Positions 44,762-56,099 of a DNA stretch of 64,000 bases are shown here, piece after piece. Under the pieces are notes generated by a model, which saw nothing but the letters and a program-made list of their open reading frames with translations, searched no databases and was not told where the DNA came from. Numbering within the stretch: position 1 is the first letter of the stretch; each line of letters starts with the position of its first letter. The stretch covers positions 20,843,020 through 20,907,019 of the forward strand of contig CM074189.1 of the NCBI GenBank assembly GCA_037179385.1, written 5' to 3'. The DNA comes from Holothuria scabra. Lineage: Eukaryota > Echinodermata > Holothuroidea > Aspidochirotida > Holothuriidae. Both the position numbers and the translations under genes were made by a program.

Positions 44762-46500
44762 TACAGTTTACAGTTTAACAGTTTATTTCCATCATCTTCT
44801 TTGGGATCGAAATGTACATAAAATAATTTATTAATGGATTGTACGCATGGAAAAGGAGAAAAACAGAAGTGCAATACCTATAAATCGTTTCCCCCTAAGT
44901 AGTGTAAAATTAAAGAACTGGATAACCTGTTGATGGAAGTACATACTAAATGCTTACTATAATATAATAAGAAGCCTACTTACCCTTCCCGCCTCCCCAA
45001 AAGATATTCCCGAATTAACAACAATCATAAAATAGACCATGAAGTCCTCACAGATTATAATATGCAAATAAAGCTTGCACAATCCATGTTGTCAATAGCT
45101 TACATTTATATTTTTTCTTAAATGAATTAATGGTTTTAGAATTTTAATCTACTCGTGAAAATGAAATACAAAATTGTTCCTGTCTTGTTCGAACGAATTT
45201 TTGCACAAAGGTATCCTTTTATCAAGTATTAGAGTGTTCACCTGATTTTAAATAAAAACGATTTTGTAAGGGTTTTGGTAACAGACTATGGTAAGCTTTA
45301 AACATAACCAGAGCAGTTTTGAAATAAATGATTTGATCTAGTCTTAGAATTTTCAGATTCTGAAAGAATGCAGAGGTATAATCCAAGTATTTTGCATTAC
45401 AAATTAACCTGTAACCTTCTTCTGTTTTAAAAATAATACAGAGATAGTTGCTTTATAAGTATTCCCCCAAACTTCTGCACAGTAGTTGAGATATGGATAA
45501 AAGATTGTCCAATATAAAATATTCAATGCATTTCTGTTTAAATCATTACGGGCTTTACGTATCAATGCAATACTTTTAGAAAGTTTTCTTGATAAATTTA
45601 CAATGTGCTCTTTCCATGTTAGCTTGTGGTCAATCAATACACCTATAAATTTCGTAGCAAACACTCTTTCTATGTGAACATCATCTAGAGTAACACAGGC
45701 CTGTGAGTTTAAGGGGCGATTGAAGAAAAAAAAATTAGTTTTCGTAACGTTCAGAGATAATGGGTTCACTGCAAACCATACACTTAGCTTTTGGAGTTCA
45801 ACACTGATTTGTTCACACACAAATTTGAGGTGTACATGAGAACAAAAAAATGTTGGTATCATCTGCGAATATTACAAATTTTAAAAAAATCGGATACATT
45901 ACATATGTCATTGATATATAAAATAAACAGTTTCGGTCCAAGAATCGATCCCTGTAGAACTCCACAAGTCACATTACACAAGTCTGAATTGATGCAGTTA
46001 AAATGAACATACTGCTTTCTATTGGCCAAATAACTGGCCAGCCAATTATTGACAACAGCACGACAAACATAATTATCTAACTTTCTCAATAATAAATGAT
46101 GATCTATAGTAGCAAATGCTCTTTTAAGATCGATGAAAACTCCAATAGATTTTTTCTTATTGTCTAACGATGCGGACATTTCTTCAGTTTACTCTAATAA
46201 AGTAAAGGATGAAGAGCGACCTGGTCTAAAGCCATACTGACTCTCACTGAATAAATTATTTTTGGTAATAAAACCATCCAGCCTTTTATCAAACAATTTT
46301 TTCAAGTATCTTGGAAAATTGTGGTTTAATAAAGACACGAGCCTATAATTTGTAGATATGCCCTTTTCACCGCATTAAAAGATTGGAACCACTTTTGCCA
46401 CTTTCATACTGTCCGGAAAGACGCCTTTTTTAAAAGACTCCTTACAAATGTATGTAAAAAGTTGTATAACATAGGTATCATATTTGTAACTAATTTCATG
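44762..46500 (-). pseudogene. Non-LTR retrotransposon reverse transcriptase, inactivated
   Basis: Read on the - strand, translated blocks follow the order of a LINE reverse transcriptase: FPDSMKVAKVVPIF, TNYRLVSLLNH, SQYGFRPGRSSS, FIDLKRAFATIDHHLLL, GVLQGSILGPKLFILYINDI, the catalytic FVIFADDTNIF, then FIGVLIDHKLTWKEHI and YPYLNYCAEVWGN. After a frame change, LKILRLDQIIYFKTALVMFK and AYHSLLPKPLQNRF match the C-terminal region. Stops after VPIF and TLLE and frameshifts on both sides of the ADD motif, one in a T-run, make it non-functional. No endonuclease was found, so it is 5'-truncated. The 3' end appears to be a short repeat of TGTAAACTG near 44765. The pattern fits the CR1/jockey-like group; the clade is uncertain. 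Confidence 0.85.
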
Positions 46501-47397
46501 CTCATACCATTATAATCATCATCTTAATCATAAATCAAGCGTAGATCATGCGCAGAAGGTATGTTGTGAAGGATTTTTGCCACCTTATACTTGTTTCTTT
46601 AGAAATGAGAGGGGGTTGGGGCTAATCTGATTGAACCTTTTCCATAGGTGACGTTACCGTTGCCCCAAATATTTTCATTTGCTCTTAGTTTTTTCCCTCC
46701 CCTCCCCCAATTTAACATTCGGACACCGAGTCAGTGAACCTTTCCTATCTGTTAGGATTTTAAGGAACATCACCAGAATGAAAATCTTTAGTTAAGCCTA
46801 CTGGTTGCATTCAAAGAATTAGGGATAAGTTTGGGGATTTGTGACATCATTAGCCAGTTAGGTCTTTGCTTGTTTAACAGTGCACAAAGACCCCTTAAAA
46901 GAAAAGTAAACATTGAGTAATATTCGCACTTGTTTAATTTTACGATTGAAACCGAACGCCTGTGATGTGGACAACTGGACTGGCGGGTAAAGGTGGCGCT
47001 ATTTAGGTTTCGTTACGTTCAACGTAATGTCATAATTCTATACACAGTAACCCATGAAGTTGGTTTACTAATAGTTCAGACAGCTTCCAACTTTTGTGTA
47101 GGCTCCTAATGACAAATGCAAAAGCAAAAGAAAGTATGAACATTTGTGGTAAAAGAGATCGCAAGAGAAATTCGTAAAAAGCAGAACCATATAGAATAGT
47201 CTACTAAAATAGTAAACTGCAATTAACTGACAATTGGTGGTGTCTAGACCGTCTACATTAATTTGCCAAAATAACGGACGTAACGGATCCTGTTCTACCA
47301 CCTGTGGGATGACATATTATTTGTAAATCATTTCGGGAATAAGCGACGATATGTTGGAGATAAACCGGGCAGTATCTAACCAATCATAAAGCAGTTG
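46501..47397. other. Intergenic
   Basis: 46985-47015 (GGTGGCGCTATTTAGGTTTCG) is a paralogue of the site at 55927-55945 without the LINE-tail insertion. No gene recognised. Confidence 0.45.
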
Positions 47398-47575
47398 TGA
47401 TCTAGAATGGAGCCGTGCATGAGAGACCAATAATGTAAATGGTCTGAAGGCCTTGAGCCTCAAGTGTTGGCCTTAAGTGGACGTATAGCTTCTTCGGGAA
47501 GTAGTTTCAAGTTTGGTTTCGCCGAACGACGCTTTGCCAGAGGGTCGGGAGGACTTCGAAAAAGTAATGCAGTCG
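47398..47575 (-). repeat. Dispersed repeat C, inverted copy
   Basis: TCTAGAATGGAGCC, GGTTTCGCCGAACGACG and CCAGAGGGTCGGGAGGACTT are the reverse complement of the copies at 41905 and 59198. Confidence 0.75.
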
Positions 47576-47958
47576 TGTCCATAACCATTGCATAGCTAGT
47601 GGTAAAATTGAAGATTACCCCTTAAAGCAGGTGTGGATTACAGTCTAGGAACGTGTTTAGCAACTAAACATATATTTTGCCGCCACTTTGTAAACATGCT
47701 TAGCAATTAAACATTAAATGTTTAGCAATTCAACGTGTTATAAAATCAAATGCTTAGGAATAAGACATGCGTGATTATCATTTTAAACATGTTTACAAAT
47801 TGGGAGCAAAAAGTGTGTAGAAAAGCGTTTAATTCCGAAACACCCTTTTTTAGAGTGTAACCTTGGCCTAGACCCTAAATGGTTATAACAGTCAGTACAA
47901 TATTTGATACTCCCTTTCGGGTTCACCCTCTATTACCTTCCGAAATTTTCAGTTCTAT

Positions 47959-47963
47959 TATCA

Positions 47964-47995
<32 letters not shown>

Positions 47996-48054
47996 GTGAT
48001 CATCGTCGTGATCATCGTCGTGATCATCGTCGTGATCATCGTCGTGATCATCGT
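47959..48054 (+). repeat. Minisatellite, 12 bp unit
   Basis: CATCGT hexamers grade into a 12-base unit CATCGTCGTGAT repeated about five times. Confidence 0.9.
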
Positions 48055-48726
48055 CGTTGTTGTTATTATTATTAAACCAAATCTCTCTACGAAATTGTCA
48101 AGTTTAAAGCCAGCCTCGATTATGAATCCTAGGGATGAAAAGGTGTTATAACGTCTTAATTAAACCAGAGTATATTGTGTGTCAGGTGTTAAAAGCTTTA
48201 TTAACAAGATACCTTAATGCAGAAAGGTTGAGGGGATTTTATTTTTACCATGCGGATGCAGTATGGTTGAGAAGAGGGCTCTATTTGTTCAAGCCAAAAG
48301 TCACCTAGGGTCACCAGGCTAGGCATTAAAGGAAGATGATCAGTTCCTAACAGTTGTGAAGATCGGCATCTGGAGTCACCTAAGGTGAAATAAAAGCAAA
48401 AGTTCCCACATTTTTTCGTTCCCAAACAATCCTCTAATTAAAGAATCACTGTGCCTTTTGGTTTTCTGTTCTTTTTTCCGGAAAATACTTAAAAAACTGC
48501 AAAGTAAAGCTCGCGCAAAAAAAAAAAAAAAAAAAATGCGCTCAGTGTCCAGGTGTCCGAATGTGTCGTGAAATTTTGTAATCTTGCTGATCTGAACTTC
48601 ATGAAAATTTTACCGCAACTACTTTTTTTTTCTTTTTTTTATCTCCTTTTTTCGGACATATATTTTCAAGATTTTGTGCACGATTAGGAGTGTTCTGAGA
48701 ACACGTGGATAATTAGAATCCAAACA
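48055..48726. other. Intergenic
   Basis: An A-run at about 48519-48536 and T-runs; no gene recognised. Confidence 0.45.
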
Positions 48727-48812
48727 GAGTAGGAAAACAAGCCAGTGAGCCACAACTGGAAAAAATTGCCGGACCAGCACGACTTAACCAATTGGTTAGA
48801 AACTGAGTCATC
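48727..48812 (+). mobile_element. SINE 3' fragment
   Basis: GAGTAGGAAAACAAGCCAGT, GAGCCACAACTGGAAAA and AACCAATTGGTTAGAAACTG. Confidence 0.78.
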
Positions 48813-49546
48813 TATATATACAGCCGTTGTCTTGTTCTGTCGAGTATTTTATTTAGTATCGTTGATGTGGGTGAAAAGAGAGACTGGGAGAGTCTCTCAG
48901 GAAATGCTGGGAAAGTCTCCACCCCTCCTCGCCACCATCGCCTGTTATAAGACTACAGTATAGAACCTTGGGGGATGGCAAGTCTGTATATGAATGCTTT
49001 TTGAAGCTAACTTACGGTAGAGATAGTCTATCATGCTTGACCAGGCTGGACCAAGTAATCCTTTGAAAAGGCAACCCTGACCTATTTTAACACAATAACA
49101 GGTAGTAAACTTGGGGTGCTTTAACAAAACGTTGTGAAGGGTTCAGTTTTGGTCTAAAATCTTGTCGCCCGTTGAAGCGTGGCCGTGAAAAGACGATCCA
49201 ATCCTACCATTGGACACGGTTATGAACATACAAAGTAGGCTACTTCTAGGTGCGGGAGTAGCTACTCGTAGCTACTATAAGCCTGATTGGGTGAATTTAC
49301 AAAAAAATATTTTTCTCGTTTGTACTTCGGCGATTGTTAAATCTTTAAAACACGTAAGCATTGATTTTTGCGAGATAAAAGTCGTCTCATAGAACAAAAT
49401 CCTTGTGAAAACAAGCTATAATTTACATTTTTATTTAATACATATATTATTTTTTCGATTGTCGTATGTGAAGCACCTGTGGAGAAGTTGGTTATCTCAT
49501 CTGCCTTCCAGGCAGAAGGTCGTAGGTTCGAGTCCTGTCAGGTGCA
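48782..49546 (+). repeat. Repeat G, copy 1 (about 750 bp, ends in a tRNA-like sequence)
   Basis: Matches 54479-55166 in blocks: CCTTGGGGG...GCAAGTCTGTAT, CATGCTTGACCA, CCCGTTGAAGCGTGGCCGTG, GGTTATGAACATACA, CATAGAACAAAATCCTTGTG, then GTATGTGAAGCACCTGTGGA. Both copies begin in a SINE tail. Confidence 0.8.
49473..49546 (+). tRNA. tRNA-Gly(TCC)-like gene
   Basis: It folds as a full cloverleaf: a perfect 7 bp acceptor stem (GCACCTG/CAGGTGC), D stem GAGA/TCTC, anticodon stem TCTGC/GCAGA with loop CTTCCAG (anticodon TCC at 49507-49509), T stem GTAGG/CCTGT with loop TTCGAGT, and discriminator A. The B box GGTTCGAGTCC is perfect and a TTTT terminator follows about 11 bases later. CTGCCTTCCAGGCAG matches the anticodon arm of metazoan tRNA-Gly(TCC). 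It ends repeat G, so it may be a mobile tRNA-derived sequence rather than a working gene. Confidence 0.65.
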
Positions 49547-50892
49547 TTCGTTCCTTTTATTTTTTATGAAGAATACTTCAAGTTTTTTTTGTAGGAAGAA
49601 ATTCATTCTTAAAGGTCGCACATTTTAGTTTTTGTTATATTGCAATGAACAGATGAACAATTTTATCCTAAAAATAATAAATAAAGGTCTCCCTTGTGTA
49701 ATGCGTAATGTGTAATGTTAATTTACAATAATTACATAAGGAGTCATGATATTAATGAAAGAGTGATGAAGGCTAAATTATATATTAAAAAAGGACCGCT
49801 CAGATAACGGGAAGAGGCATTTCCCAGGCTTACAAGTAGAATCAAGAAGTCGCTATTTTGACCGTTCGTTCGTCTTTTAATTTAGAAAACTTCTTAGTTA
49901 TCAGAAAGTTACCTAAAAATGCAGGGAGAACCAATTTTTGGTGTGAGGAGGGAAATAATATACTAATCTTCTCATTCTTCATTCTTTACCACCTTCCGGG
50001 GGAGGGGCATAAAATGCGTTGCTGTCTTGAAGGGCTCAAATTAAAATGTTACTGTGTTTGCCTCTTATGAACTTGAACCTTGTTCTGTAAATGTCGGGTT
50101 TTCCATGCATGGTTTCGATGGATAATAACTTTGACAAAAGTATAAATATGCTGTACAAATTCCTCTCGAATTTTGGATCTTGCGGATTTTTTTTTTTTTT
50201 TTTTGGGGGGGGGAGGGGGGTCTGTCTCCTGGCCCCCTCAAAAGCCAGAGATCAAAGGTCAAATTGTTTCAAAGTCGTTTTACCTTAGTCTTAACTTTAT
50301 AAATAATTTTCTCCTTGACTTACCGACTACATTAGCACTATTGCAAGAAGGTGACCAGGCAGCGTCGTTTAAGTCCACAATTATTTCAAGCTCACCTCTC
50401 TTGCAATCTTAGACATTGACTTACACTCTATTTTGTCTTAACTTTATGCCCTTGGGTCCGCAGCCTAGTCAAAGTTGACACTCCACTAAAGCTACATCAC
50501 ATATGAAAGCCAATGAGTTGGCCAATCATGGCATTACAGATCCACTATAATATGACCGTTCAGATTTGAAGCTACAGTGATAAAATGTATAGGCTGTGCA
50601 TCCACATCTATTGATCCGCAAGTTAAGGTGACGGGAATTACCTCCCTTTCACGCCCAGTACAGAAATGGTCTAAATTACCTGCAACCCAGCCCTGTTTAA
50701 CATCACTCACACATTAACATCTCTTCCTTCATATCCATGAAAAATAAGCAGCAAATGATTATTCTAACATGAACAGTTCACACTCAAAGAGGACCTAAAA
50801 TTAACGGTGTTCTTTGGAACTATTTTCCCCGGCAAGGCCGTTCCGCAAATGGTGGGGTGCTCCCTGAACGCTCACTTCTGAATGACGACTAG
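49547..50892. other. Intergenic
   Basis: A T19-G9 tract at about 50187-50215 followed by TCTGTCTCCTGGCC; a related phrase occurs at 52257. No gene recognised. Confidence 0.45.
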
Positions 50893-51188
50893 ACTTGGCC
50901 AAGTCTCTCGCACGTGTTCCCCGGGGAGCTGACATCCACATCCTCTACAAAATCCAGTGCTTCGAGTCAGCACAATACAGCATACCGTATTTGCCTCTTA
51001 CTAATACGCCCTCTATCGGTCTGTTACTGTACCTTTCTCGTTGAGAAACGATACAATTAATAGCCCGATAGAGGGCGTAGTAGAAAAAAGGAAAATACGA
51101 TATGCTGTACTATGCTGAAGTAGGGGATTTTGTAGAGAAAGTTGTCAGCTCCCCGGCGAACACTCACGAGAGACTTGGCAAAGTCTAA
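50893..51188. mobile_element. Foldback MITE (about 295 bp)
   Basis: Left end AGACTTGGCCAAGTCTCTCG is matched by the reverse complement of the right end (AGACTTTGCCAAGTCTCTCG). Further paired blocks include GGGGAGCTGACA, CTCTACAAAATCC and ACGCCCTCTATCGG. The centre is short, near 51035-51060. Confidence 0.85.
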
Positions 51189-52825
51189 ATGACAACCGAC
51201 TGTGGAACGTAAACAACTTGCACCGAATTTGGCCTGGCGAGTTATCTACATTAACCAAACGTTTCTCACAATGATATTTCTGTATCTAGGCAGGCCCTAC
51301 TTATTGTTTAACTATGTTTTAAATGCTTTTATTGTTATTGCCCGGGTTACTGGAGTAAATTTCATGCCGGGATCCTGTTCGCGACAGATGCTGAAAACTA
51401 ATGTTAGTGCTGTGATTTATTATATTCTACAAAATCGCCAAATTTTCTGTGGAACCTAACGGGTACATAGATTTGCTATTTCATGATCGCGATGTATTCT
51501 CCAGAAATACAAAACAACACGTTGGGAGAAAGGGAGTAGGCCTAAAATCCTGATGGGGGAGTGGGGATGAGTTGTCTTCTACGCCTAGGCTTAATCCCAG
51601 TTGCAGCTTTAGGTACCGATCGATTTGTCTCAGCAGTTGAGATTTCTCAGTTGGCCTTGTTGCAGAAAGTCCTCGAAGTTAAGCACGGCTCTGTGCTGCT
51701 TTTTCTTGTGTTATTCCCCATTAGAGTAAGTTTAACCGTGAACGTAGTACGCGGTGCTTTTCAATTACTAAACTGCCTTGTTGCTTGGCGCTCAGCATTC
51801 CACAAGTACCGTGGGTCGCGTGCGAGATCATCGTACCCGCTAAATGAGGTTTGGGGAGTAATCCATTACATAATGTGTGCCCAGTATCGCGCTGTTCCAC
51901 TTCCAGTCGGTAACGTTACACAGCTAAAACTAGCATTTGTATAAAAAATAGAGTCCTTCCTTCAAGGAAATCTCTAAAAATATTGCCTTTATCTTTTGTT
52001 CTTTTTTAATGTTTTTTTTTTTTCACTTTTTTCACGAAAGTACTCGAGTTGTAAATATCTTTAAAGCAATCATTCCTTCTCAATAATTTTCGTTCAAGGT
52101 AAAAATCAAATTGTACCTTCAAGGAAAAGAGAAAAAAAACATTTTTCCGACAAATTCAAAACTAAATTTATTGTTAAACTATATTCATATCTAATATTGC
52201 AACTATTTTAGGTATCGCATAGATTTTGGATCTTGCGGAAATTTCGGGGTGGGGGAGTCTGTCTCCTGGCCTCCGCGCCGTACGCCTATGGGTATAGACG
52301 CAGTTGTCTGAGAACAAACCCCGTGCCCAAACTATTTAAGTACAGCCACACCATCGCCGATCGGTTGGTGCAGACCAAACGGAAATAAAATTCCAAATTC
52401 CTCAGACAGTCTGAAATTCGACACTTCCCACATGCCGTGATGGTTCTTCTTGAGAAAGCAACATAGACACCCCAGTACATCAAAGGCGATGTGGGGTGTA
52501 ACTGATATCCGAGTTTGTCACATGATCTGTGTCCTAAAATGAGCTAAGCTTTCATTGTATTCACACTGGGTGAAAAGCAATTAACACATGCTTGATTGAC
52601 CTGTTAGCTAACCTCAAATGCTATGTAACTTTTTGTGTATTTTAATATATCTGTTACTGTCAATCGAGTAATCAGACGTGAAATGTGACTATATCAAGTG
52701 TGGGTGTAGTGAGCTTCATTTCCTCCCTGAAGCGATAAAAGGGAATCAGGCAGAGAAGGAGAATGTAACAAAAAGTAAGAAGGATCGTTTCATCATGCAG
52801 CCTTGCGTAAGTAGAATCTTATCTG
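51189..52825. other. Intergenic
   Basis: A 127-codon + frame at 51561-51944 has no recognisable domain. 51949-51995 (GTCCTTCCTTCAAGGAAAT) is repeated at 55750-55800. No gene recognised. Confidence 0.4.
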
Positions 52826-52888
52826 AGTAGGAAAACCAAGCCAGTGAGCCACAACTGGAAAATTGCCGTGGTTGGGCGACTTCAACCA
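52826..52888 (+). mobile_element. SINE body fragment
   Basis: GAGTAGGAAAACCAAGCCAG, TGAGCCACAACTGGAAAATT. Confidence 0.72.
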
Positions 52889-54344
52889 TAGTTATTATAC
52901 CTTTCCCTGCTTGGAAAACTCCTTACGTACACTGTGTATGCACAGACCTAAAAGCTGTATTGCGTTCATAGTTTTTGTAAGGTGCGTCCGTAATTTTCCG
53001 TAAAAGCACGTTGAGCTCTTAAAAAAAGTTCATCACGTGACTTCGAAGATGCACACGATCTATCGGTAGCAATATGACTCCATTGAGTGATGTACTGTTT
53101 CTGCTGGGAAGTGAAATCAAAGTTAACCCAAGGGCTAAAAGGGAACTGCAAGAGGCCTCCTAATCAGTAAGTTTTCAAGAATTTTGAATAAATGAAGAAA
53201 TCCTGTAGTTTCGGGTTTCTTTTTCTCTTTTTAAGCGCAAAATACTGGTTCCGAGGCATGGCGTTTGGAGACCTTCGCTGGGGACCTTGCAGTAGGCCCT
53301 AACGTTACAGGCTTATCATACCGCAGTCAGTGTGCGGTATGGGTGAAGTAGACCTACTTCATTACGCTAGGTGGGCTTCCTAAATTTTGTACGACATAGT
53401 CTCTGATAAATATTGTATAATACACTCGTCTGATGAAACGTTACACACGTTTGTTAAAATGGTTTAATCCAGCTAGTCTAACGTTATACAGTGCAACTGC
53501 TGCTATGCTTCGCAATTTCGCGGAATTGTTGAGTGTGCTTACCAAGTTACTGTTGCTAGCCCAGCCTTCAATTGTTCCGCTATTTTAGTTTGGGTACAGT
53601 TATTCTCGCTTAAGGTCTCACTACTCCATTAGAGTAGTGTTCTGCAGCGTAAAGTGCACACCCTCAAAGAAGTAGTTCTATTAACTCTGGTTAAGACCAA
53701 ATATTGTCAAGATAACCTGACAGTTGGGTGATGAAACTCCATGAATCTGAAAGAGAACTGGCCAGAATGTGGATGTTGAAAATTTGGGCAAGACTGATGA
53801 TGATTTAGGTTGTTTTAAAAATTGCTGTCAAAAGGCGGACGTTTTTCGTTATGGTGAAGAGGTTAGGGTGGGTGTACCCTACAAAAACTTTAACTCCTTG
53901 TAGCTCAAAATCTAAACGGTCATGGTAAGGAAATTTTTAAATGCCGTAATGTGCAAACTTGTCAGCTTTCAAATGATGGGTGTCTTGAAGTAGCTGTGAA
54001 CTTTGACAAGGCTGCAGGGGCCTCGAAGAAGAGCTAATTTAGTGTGTAAGTCAATGGGGCAAATATATGGGGGTGTGAGACCTTAACGGCCGTTCTAATT
54101 TAAGACAGAAATCTTATTCAAACCTTTCGCAATAATATACGCCCTAATTGAAGTCATTGCAGTTTGATAATTGTTCGCAAGAGACTCTCGAAAAAATCAC
54201 TTTACCCTGTCTGCATATATGCAGTACGTATGGAGATTCCAACAACAAGGCTCTCGTGTACTATCAACCTCACGTGACTGACGAAAACCGGAATCTCAAC
54301 ATAAGCAGTCAGTTCGCGAAGTTTTCCAACCAGGGAAAGGCATA
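52889..54344. other. Intergenic
   Basis: No gene or clear repeat recognised. Confidence 0.45.
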
Positions 54345-54358
54345 ATAACTATGCTTCA

Positions 54359-54490
54359 ACCAATTGGTTAGCCTGCGTAGCGCCTCTGTGGCTGCAGCCC
54401 GCTTTAGGCTGCCGCCCCTCAGATTGATTTTTTCGTAGCGCTGAGCTGGACGAAAAGATTCGTCCGCCCCGCGGGCTACCAATTGGTTAG
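54359..54490 (+). mobile_element. Short GC-rich insertion in a SINE tail, with 13 bp target duplication
   Basis: ACCAATTGGTTAG at 54359-54371 is repeated at 54478-54490. The about 106 bases between are strikingly GC-rich (CCTGCGTAGCGCC ... CCGCCCCGCGGGCT). The uninterrupted site exists in other SINE copies, for example near 48785. Confidence 0.8.
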
Positions 54491-55166
54491 AAACTGAGTC
54501 GTAAAAACGCATTTACTAAGCAGTAGTTGTCAGGTAATTTTCTTGTTTTTGTTTTTGTTTGGTATTGGTGATGTGGCTGCAAAGGGATACTGAGACCGGG
54601 AACCCCCTCCCCCACCCCCTCCCACCTCTACATCGCCTGTTATGGCCATGCAGTAGAACCTTGGGGGTTTGCAAGTCTGTATGCATGAATGACTCTGTGT
54701 GAAGGTGGTTGTACAGAGAGTCTATTATGCTTGACCAAGTGATACTTTGAAAAGGCAAAACTGATCTAGTTGAACACAATAGTTTTGGTCTAAATCTTGT
54801 AGCCCGTTGAAGCGTGGCCGTGAAAAGACGACCCAGTCCTACCACTGGATACGGTTATGAACATACACAGAAGGCTGTTAGTTGTGGGAGTTAACTTCTT
54901 GTAGCTACCATTAGTCTGATTGGCTGAAATTTCCTAAAAAAATGTTTGTCTGTTTTGACGATGGTTAAATGCTTAAAAACACGGGAGCATTGATTGGTGT
55001 AAGATTTTGTTCTTCTCATAGAACAAAATCCTTGTGAAAACAAGGTAAAATTTACATTTTCGTCCTATATAAGTATTATTGTATTCGCTTCTTGTATGTG
55101 AAGCACCTGTGGAGAAGTTGGTTATCTCATCTGCCTTCCAAGCAGAAGGTCTTAGGTTTCATACCG
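54479..55166 (+). repeat. Repeat G, copy 2, with a decayed tRNA-like end
   Basis: Second copy of 48782-49546. The tRNA-like part starts at 55103 (GCACCTGTGGAGAAGTTGGT) and keeps the 5' half and anticodon arm, but the T arm and 3' acceptor strand are lost. Confidence 0.8.
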
Positions 55167-55945
55167 TAATTACTATTAACACTTGCATTTTATTTATTTT
55201 CCAATTTTCGTAGGTACATATGTATATAAGTCAAGAAAAGAAGATTTCAAACAAACCTGAACTGGTCACTCGAGAAGTGGTGTCTCTTGAGAGAAATGAT
55301 GGGGGCTTGGGGTTGGACAACTTCAGATTGAAACTACAATTTTTTCTTACACAAAATAAACTAAAAAGGTCTCGATTCGCTGTTTTGTATGTATATATGT
55401 TGAGAACGAAAATTAAGTTAGGACCGGAATAAAGTCCTCCCTCCAAGGTGAAAAACGGAAAAAAAGGAATTTATTCCGTTTTTATTCCAATTTTTGTTTT
55501 TGTCTAATTTTAATTTAATTGTGCTTTATATGTATAAATTGATTGTTTTGACTATTCAATCTGTTGTTTACGAAAGGTGTGTCACTTTATTCGGTAGCAC
55601 AAAAGTAGAGTGTCAAAGGTTAAAATCAGTTAAAATAGTTACTTTTTTGAGGAAAATAAATAAATGTTCTGTTAAAAATGCTTTGAGGGTTAAAATAGTC
55701 ATACTTTAAATTTTGGTAAATAGTATTTTCGTCTTTTCTTCTGTAATAAAGTCCTTCCTTCAAGGAAACCTCAAAAATATTGTCTTTACCTTTTGTTCTG
55801 TATGTTAATATGTGCAGGATGAAAAATAAAGAATTATTATTTATTATTATAAATTAAGGGAAATTACGTAATCAGTGGTTGGGTACCAACGTATGTGTCA
55901 TTCAGTTTAGACTGTGAATGAAAAGGGTGGCGCTATTTAGGTTTC
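55167..55945. other. Intergenic
   Basis: 55750-55800 resembles 51949-51995. 55913-55945 is paralogous to 46980-47012. No gene recognised. Confidence 0.45.
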
Positions 55946-56099
55946 ATTTCATTTCATTTATTTTCCACAAAAGTCATACATAATAAGAGCAAATAAAAAA
56001 TATCAGAAGACGGTGGAAGAATCCTGAAAAAGCAAAAAGCTTGTACTAAGCAGGCCACCTTTACCAGAATAGAATATATAAAAAAAAGACAAAAAGAAG
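55946..56099 (-). mobile_element. Truncated LINE 3' tail with 8 bp target duplication
   Basis: On the - strand the insert ends in a (ATGAA)n tail. TAGGTTTC flanks it at 55938-55945 and 56100-56107. A paralogous site without the insert lies at about 46985-47015. Confidence 0.75.

Noticed and set aside
47879..48151. 90-codon frame rich in Ile and Val
   Set aside because: It is simply the translation of the CATCGT-type minisatellite.
51561..51944. 127-codon + strand frame with a hydrophobic stretch
   Set aside because: No domain recognised and no promoter, splice or neighbour support; lies among foldback and repeat sequence.
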